From Paraspadella gotoi (Eukaryota > Chaetognatha), in contig CM119265.1 in the NCBI GenBank assembly GCA_051294375.1, positions 20,182,966-20,246,965 of the forward strand: a stretch of DNA of 64,000 bases, read 5' to 3'. The position numbers were made by a program, and so were the translations under genes. Of the stretch, positions 58,423 through 64,000 are shown in pieces. Every line of letters begins with the position of its first letter. The first letter of the stretch is position 1. Under the pieces are notes generated by a model. That model saw only the letters and a program-made list of their open reading frames with translations. It did no database searches and was not told the origin of the DNA.

Positions 58423-60960
58423 ATGAATGGCACAGACTTCATAGATTACAAAAATTGTATTGACACAAACTACGAGTCGTTGGTGAAGAATTCTCGTCCG
58501 GTTACATTAACTGAAGAATCAATGTCAACGGAGGAAGATCGTCTGACCCTAGAATCTTGCGTCGATGAATTGACTAACATCCTTGACCTTCAGTGGAGCG
58601 GCGTCTCATGGTGGAGTCCCTGAGGAAGCATCGCCTCGACTTCGAACTCGCCCTCGACGAAATCTTGCGATGGCAAAGCACCAAAGGACGACCCGACGTT
58701 CAAAGCGAACCGTTGTCCAGGGGCAATCCCAGTTCCGAACATCTGAGCGACGACTCTGGCGGCCCCTCGTTATGTTTGAGAGGCGCCCTCCTTATTACGA
58801 CGAGGAAGACGTTGCCGATTATCTCGGGTTCGACAAGTCGGCGGACGTCGGGACGAATCCCGTCCAACTCATGACGTTGTTGAGAAAACGCTGGAGAATT
58901 ACTGCTCTTCGCGAACTTCCTCACCGGAAACTTGGGAAGATCATTTTCAACGCTTGGAGTTGGAGGTTCCCGAGATCGAAGGAGGCTTCAACGATTTCCG
59001 ACGCGAATGGACGAGGGTCCTCGGCGAGATTCTCGTCAACCTCAGTCGAAATTCGACAAAAGGCGAGCTTCGCGCAGATTGAAGCAGAACGATGAGATCG
59101 CCAATGCGGGGCTGTCTTACCAAAGGCTTTCCCATCAAATACGCTACGATAAAGTTAAAGCCAAGTTAAGAAAACCGAGGCATGACCTTTCCAGCGATGT
59201 TTTCACAAAAGCAAGAAACGTTAAACCGCGAGGGCGAAATCGAATTAGCTGTCGTGGCCCCAAACTGATGTCTTGCCAGAAAAATTGGTTTGCAAACCAA
59301 CTCTTCAACTTTAACGAAATCAATTTAGTGCCTTTTCTGCTGAAGTAGCCAGCATGGAAGAATACATGACCACATTTTGGACGAAAGTCTCCGGAATTTA
59401 AGAAGGAACGAATACGAACGGATAAAAAAGTTCCGCAACTGCACAAAATCAAGTGCAAGTCATCGAAAGTGGAAAACTCTTTGCTAACGTACTCGCGATT
59501 GAGTCATCTCTTACGTTTGTCGATCGTAGGGAAAGTAGAGACGCTCCCCTACCTAGTAACGAGATCGAAACTTCATCCGACTCGCCAAGCATCCAAGTAA
59601 AACCTTCAACGACTATCGCCCGACCTCCTAAGCATGACGATTGCGATCTGAGTTTCTTGAATGACGACTTAAAAAGCGTCACCGTTGCCTTAGCGCAGAA
59701 AAAACCAAAAATGGTCCGAACTACTTCGCCCAAGGAGCCCGTCCAAACTCTTCTCGCCGGCCGACACGGCCCAGCGATCTATCACCGAACCCGCCTTACG
59801 CTTCTCTTCAACCGAATGAACCTGTAAAGTGCCTTAAAGACAACAGATCCGTTGAAAAGTATCGTCCCCTTAAGCTCACCAACAATGGAGAAGCCAATGA
59901 AATCGCCCTCGCCTTCGCCCCTCTCACGTCTCGGAGAGGGGTTTCGCTGCAGCAATTAGCACGTAACCATGAGATCGAACGGCAGACCCGGTCTCAATCT
60001 CCCAATCCTCGGCTTGGCGACGGTAATTACTTAGTACTTACGGTAGATTGACAAAATATTATAAGTTATTTATTGATCTTTCCCTGACGTTTTTTTTTGC
60101 CAGGAAACCCTACAAAAACATCGCGTCTTGGATCTCCGCTGTCCGGTTTTCGTCAACTTTCGAAAGCGTCTTCGAATTGGGAATCCGCCACCTCCTCCAA
60201 TTCCGCAAAATGTCCTCAGAAACCCTCTTTGTCTTCGCTGAGTTCTCTTGCCAAAGCGCATTCCGACGCCACTTCCGGGAGTCTCCTCCAGAGTCTTCAA
60301 ACGTTAAATTTAGCTCACATAACCTCCGACTCGGACTCTCACTTGGGCACTGTCTTCAAGTATGCCGGGTTTCGAAACGGTCCTTGTTGACAAATCGGTT
60401 GACGAAAAGCGGGACGCGGTCTCGATGCTAGAAGTCGGTTCTGTGGCGAGCGTGTTGAATCGTCGACTTCCGGTCGACGCTTTCTCTATCGCACCAAAGA
60501 AACGAGAATAGAAAGAGGGAAAACGCCCGAAAGCGATTGAGGGAACTCTGGTCTCTTTCGATTTCTCGATTGCGTCTCCCGACGATTTGGTACTAGAGAA
60601 ACAGAAAATGGCGTTCGAACGATCCGAGCCCGCGATGTCGAGGTCGACTCCTTTGGATCGTAACAACTCTACAACGCCGCCTCGAACATCCTCGACGCCG
60701 ACTAGTGGCGCCGTCAAGTCTGAATCGATTTTAGTTCCTACGGATAAGGCTAATAAAGGCTTGGAGTTGAAAGGCTCTGCTAAAACAAGCCCCGGATAAT
60801 TGGGAAAGCCATTCTATTTGTGGGTAACTTTATTATTCGACGTCCGCAACCAACCTTAGTTTACCAACGGTCGGTGGTTTTTAATCCATTATATTTTATT
60901 TTCCCTCTAACGTCGAGTCCTAGTTTCGCAATAATAAATACTTTTTTAACCGGGTAATAT
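58423..60960 (+). pseudogene. Second copy of the HBS1/SKI7-like gene with frameshifts (likely artefact)
   Basis: Starts at the same ATG context as the intact copy at 51578 but the frame is lost within about 55 codons (a missing G at 58584). At least ten more single-base indels break it again. The exon 2 part around 60107-60360 is still readable. It should not be annotated as a separate gene unless reads confirm two loci. Confidence 0.8.
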
Positions 60961-61200
60961 AAATTTTTGTTAAATTCTATAAAGAAAACAATTTTGGATA
61001 TGGTTCGGCTTCAAGGTAAGCCTTCATCAGTGCAAAACGAATTGAGTTGTGAAAAAATATTTTTACAGATTCTCTACAAATTTATAAATTTGTTTCTTAT
61101 AACTTTGTATAATTCATTTTCTACCTCAAACAAATAATGCAACGAAATGAAAGGAAAAATAATAGTTTTGTTATATTTTTTAAACGGTTAGCAATTAAGT

Positions 61201-61317
61201 TAAAGGAGGTTAAGGATTAGGGGTGGTTAGGGATAGTTAGTATTGGGGATTAGGGATAGTAAGGGTTGGGATTAGGGGTAGTAAGGGTTAAGCCTTAACT
61301 TAAGGGAGGTTGTGAAA
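61201..61317. repeat. Degenerate telomere-like repeat (copy B version)
   Basis: Counterpart of 54361-54480, with a one-base loss in one GGGG run. It is part of the large duplication. Confidence 0.75.
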
Positions 61318-61340
61318 TGAAATTTATAATAAAAAGTTTT

Positions 61341-62044
61341 TTTACCTTTACCAGTATCCTTTTTTTATTGTTGCGTTACAAGCTCTTTATACGTCGCTCA
61401 TAAGAAGCGAAAAACAAATCACCGACCGCAAAATCCCGGTCGACGAATGTAAAAGTTAGCCCTATTTGTTTATCCCCCCTTGAATAAAACTACTAGAATG
61501 GATTTGATTGACTTATAATTTTTCTTTTTAAATAAAAACATCTTTTAGTGAAAACCTAGATCCGTTCTATACAAATTGAACATGATTAATTTTTAACTGG
61601 GGTTTCGACGAAACGCTAAACACTGAATTCCAGATTGTTTTGAATCTAAATAAAATAGCTAAACTGTGCCTTTTGTTGTCAGCGTTTTAAACTTCATTAT
61701 TTTCATGAAAATAAATCTCTTCTCCTAATAATGAAATAATAATAACGAAATGATTATGTACACGATGAAGAGTCAATAAAGTTTACTGAACGTCGCCAAA
61801 TCATATAGCCAGCTGCCAGTGATCTATCATTCGTCACAAGACTCGTCAAGAGCTTTGTGTTCATTAGTGAAACAAAAGAGAAAGTTGAATTTTAACAATT
61901 TCCGACCCAGGTGATGCGATCGTGAACTCGTGAATCTGTAGCTACTCCGAAAGGTGAGGGAGCTTTTCTTAGCCATGGTGTATTTCGTCGGAAACCGTAC
62001 GTGCCTGGAATTGGGAAAGTTAATATAACTTTTCAATCTGCCGA
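61341..62044. other. Unique spacer after the duplication
   Basis: No gene seen. In the corrected order this sequence would directly follow the HBS1/SKI7-like gene. It contains no exon resembling an EF-Tu-like GTPase (no GHVDAGKST-type P-loop in any frame I read). Confidence 0.45.
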
Positions 62045-62580
62045 CAGAAGGCTTCGTATTATAAAATGAGGTCCTGTTTTTTTTTTGTGACCAGAATCCA
62101 TTTTGGTGGTAATAAACCGTTTTTGTGGAAGAGTAAACGTATATGCACCTGTTCAAAATTTTTAAAAAATTATGGCCTTTATGGGTGACCCTCTGGGGTA
62201 AAATATTATAATTCGTCTTATTAGTTCTATTGTTGTACTGTATCCTTTAGGGATCGAAGTTGCCAAATTTAAACAAATTTGGTCGAGTAGCTTTTCCTGA
62301 ACCGATTCTAGTTATAGAAAACCACGTTGTGACTGTTAAATGGGACGAGGTTCTGATCGAGAATGATTTATTCTCCAAGAAATATAAAATCAATTAGTGA
62401 AAAAGCTTAGTCAAAAACAGTAAACGAACTGGGTTAACTTTACAAAGGAACCGGCTGACAGCCTTGAAAGAGTCAATGATGACCCTTGGTGACCTTGGTG
62501 ACTGATCGCCGATAGGGTGAGAGAGGGAGAGAGAAAGAGAGAGTTCGACCAGAGATCTTGATATAATAAGAAGCCTTCTG
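62045..62580. mobile_element. Diverged relative of the 29.6-kb MITE
   Basis: It begins CAGAAGGCTTCGTATTATAA and ends with CTTATTATATCAAG-type complement finishing AAGCCTTCTG, matching the termini of the element at 29587-29967. The inner left part (GTGACCAGAATC) and a central block (CCAAATTTAAACAAATTTGG against CCAAATTTCAATGAATTTGG) are also shared. It is about 155 bases longer, with a GA-rich run near 62517-62544. Flanks are GA and AA, not TA, so ends may have decayed. Confidence 0.7.
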
Positions 62581-62682
62581 AAGTAATATATTTGGGAATC
62601 TTATCTATGAATGATCATTGATCAAGGCTTAAAAATGATTTTAATTTATCCAATATCATCTTCCTGTGGCTCAAAACGCACT

Positions 62683-63316
62683 TCATTCAGTCTTCGCCTT
62701 CGCCTTCGCCTTCGCCTTCGCATCATTCAAACCGTGCCTTCTGATTGAAAATTTACTACTAAATATAAGAGCATAGAATGTACCATTCCATCCACAAAAT
62801 GGTTTTGTCCGAAAAAGCCAAGCTCCGTGGCCTGATGTGGTATCGAAGGCCAAGCCAGAACCGTGACGGTTTCTGTTGGCCAAATATCGATATCCTGGTC
62901 CTTTTTCTTGAAAGTGATCCATTCCAAAGCCTTGTTTTACCATGCCGACACCAGCTTCCCATGAGGTTCCTTCTTTGTCTTGATTATAAAACCTAAAGTT
63001 CGGAGAAACTAAAGATTACGTATATCCAATGCGGAAATTGGTACATTTTAGCGCCCGTTTACCTTAATGCTTGTTTCACTACGGGCAATTCAAAGTAAGT
63101 TTTCACGTGCTTGTCCCTCTGGGAATTGTAAGGTGGGATGATGGTGCCCCACTTGGGATTGGTGGCCGAGTAGTCGTTGGCTATAGATCGAACCGCCACG
63201 CAATCCAGTATCCATGATTTCTCACCATGCTCCTTTGCGGAGGGAGGCGGAGTTGGAGGAACGCGGTATAATTTGTTAATGTTTCCTTTATTTTTGTACA
63301 AGTTTGGTTCACCCAT
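62683..63316 (-). CDS. C17orf98-like putative ciliary/sperm microtubule protein
   Basis: Two exons (63063-63316, 62683-62992), joined at phase 2, encode 187 residues (human C17orf98 is 154). Matching blocks are SWILDCVAVRSIANDYS against GFILDGVAVSTAARAYG, then IIPPYNSQRDKHVKTYFE against AIPPYNAQQDYHARSYFQ, and GYRYLANRNRHGSG against GQRYLNRRNWAGTG, followed by a conserved SGH. Human C17orf98 is testis-enriched with a suspected axonemal role, so this gene hints that the animal has motile cilia or flagellated sperm. The C-terminus ends in a short Ala-Lys repeat encoded by a hexanucleotide microsatellite (see 62697-62720), absent from the human protein. Confidence 0.75.
62697..62720 (+). repeat. 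Hexanucleotide microsatellite in coding sequence
   Basis: Four perfect units of CGCCTT/TTCGCC, read on the minus strand as alternating Ala-Lys codons at the C-terminus of the C17orf98-like protein. Confidence 0.8.
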
Positions 63317-64000
63317 TTCCTTAAATTAAAAAAGATTCAAACGAGAAAGAAATTTTTTATTGTCATTGAAATAAGTTTCTTTTAGAATAAGTGAAGCTAA
63401 TGCTCTTAACATCCAAGTCGCATACTATTTTTATTTTGTTCATCGTGAAAATTATAAGAAATTAAAGTTTTTTTTTTATTCGTAAGCATTTTCACTTAAA
63501 GTTCTGTTCTTCTTTGCTTATGTCAAGTGGTTTAAAAGATATCATTTTTTAAACTTTAGTATTCTAAAACCAAAAAAAAATTAAGTTTTATAACTTTAAA
63601 ATTATTATTCATCGTATTTTTTAATAATTTTAAAATATTATTTAGGATCTTAATCCAGTTATCCTGCTATCCTTCCGGATATTTAGTATAATTTTTTAAA
63701 AATTTTAATCTAATATAACTATTATTTAGAATTTTGTTTATTACAAACAATGGATTTGTTTTTAATTTAAAAAGAAAAAAATTACACGTTTTGGCTTATT
63801 ATTTTTGCACTGATGGAAGCTATCATACTAGCCAAAGCATTTTTTTTTTCTTTGAAAATAAAAACAAATCCGTTATTTTTAAACAAAATAAAACTTTATT
63901 TAATTCTAATCTAATATAAAAAATAAAAAATATAAGAAAAAAATAATCTTTAATCAAATTTTATCATATTCAGATTTGCGGTAGAGTGAGAAATCATTAC
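63317..64000. other. AT-rich right end
   Basis: No gene seen. The sequence is strongly AT-rich with many homopolymer runs. The promoter of the C17orf98-like gene should lie in the first part. Confidence 0.4.

Larger units (their letters stand above)
54530..61340 (+). repeat. Large direct duplication, copy B (indel-ridden)
   Basis: Near-identical to copy A but 31 bases shorter overall. Differences are mostly single-base losses and a few single-base gains, often in short homopolymers, and fall equally in exons, introns and spacers. Examples: TTGGACC to TTGACC at 58584, GTTCATG to GTTATG at 58770, GACGCCATCC to GACGCCCATCC at 55966. Substitutions are rare. This pattern is typical of unpolished long-read sequence. 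I treat the copy as an assembly artefact. Confidence 0.85.

Noticed and set aside
54530-61340. Recent biological tandem duplication with two decayed genes
   Set aside because: Indel-only divergence spread evenly over coding and non-coding sequence beside a 25-N gap fits uncorrected sequence better than pseudogene decay.

Overview
The window is nuclear DNA from a non-vertebrate animal. Genes have spliceosomal introns, coding exons are GC-richer than the AT-rich introns and spacers, and the proteins are metazoan-type: Nup43, Nup107, dymeclin, XPR1, aspartylglucosaminidase, a C17orf98-like ciliary protein and a selenocysteine-containing MIEN1/SelW relative. TTAGGG-like repeats fit most animal clades. 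I cannot name the phylum from sequence alone.

Layout. At 0.36-1.43 kb (+) lies the 3' part of a DUF1647-like gene. From about 3.2 to 43.0 kb almost everything is on the minus strand and tightly packed. From low to high coordinate: a partial glutaredoxin, PSMA6, a selenoprotein W/MIEN1-like gene, PTGR3 (ZADH2), PRPF18, ALG12, NUP43, a SERBP1/HABP4-like RGG protein, dymeclin, two small unidentified genes, UFD1 (with an opposite-strand ORF in an intron), SLC25A11, MIPEP, COX11, an acidic unidentified protein, NUP107, AGA, RAB1 and LACTB2. A SIRT3-like sirtuin follows on the plus strand (43.4-45.9 kb), convergent with XPR1 (minus, 46.4-50.8 kb). XPR1 is divergent from a gene with an HBS1-type N-terminus and SKI7-like features (plus, 51.6-54.1 kb). 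The right end holds a C17orf98-like gene (minus, 62.7-63.3 kb).

Assembly. A run of 25 N at 54505-54529 separates two near-identical direct copies of about 6.8 kb (47663-54504 and 54530-61340). The second copy differs mainly by single-base indels, mostly losses, that break every long reading frame. It is best read as an unpolished false duplication, so the true locus probably runs from 54504 directly into 61341.

Mobile and repeat content. There is a tRNA-derived SINE in an AGA intron, a 381-bp inverted-repeat element with a TA target duplication in an SLC25A11 intron plus a diverged relative near 62 kb, a roughly 0.6-kb foldback element in a PTGR3 intron, an exact 78-bp repeat around PSMA6, and degenerate telomere-like tracts.

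Themes. The genes are mostly housekeeping: proteasome and ubiquitin (PSMA6, UFD1), nuclear pore Y-complex (NUP43, NUP107), splicing (PRPF18), N-glycosylation and glycoprotein breakdown (ALG12, AGA), mitochondria (SLC25A11, MIPEP, COX11, LACTB2, SIRT3-like), Golgi traffic (dymeclin, RAB1), redox (glutaredoxin, selenoprotein, PTGR3) and phosphate export (XPR1). The strongest single discovery is the selenoprotein: an in-frame TGA in a CxxU redox motif, a C-terminal CAAX box and a form-2-like SECIS hairpin just after the stop.
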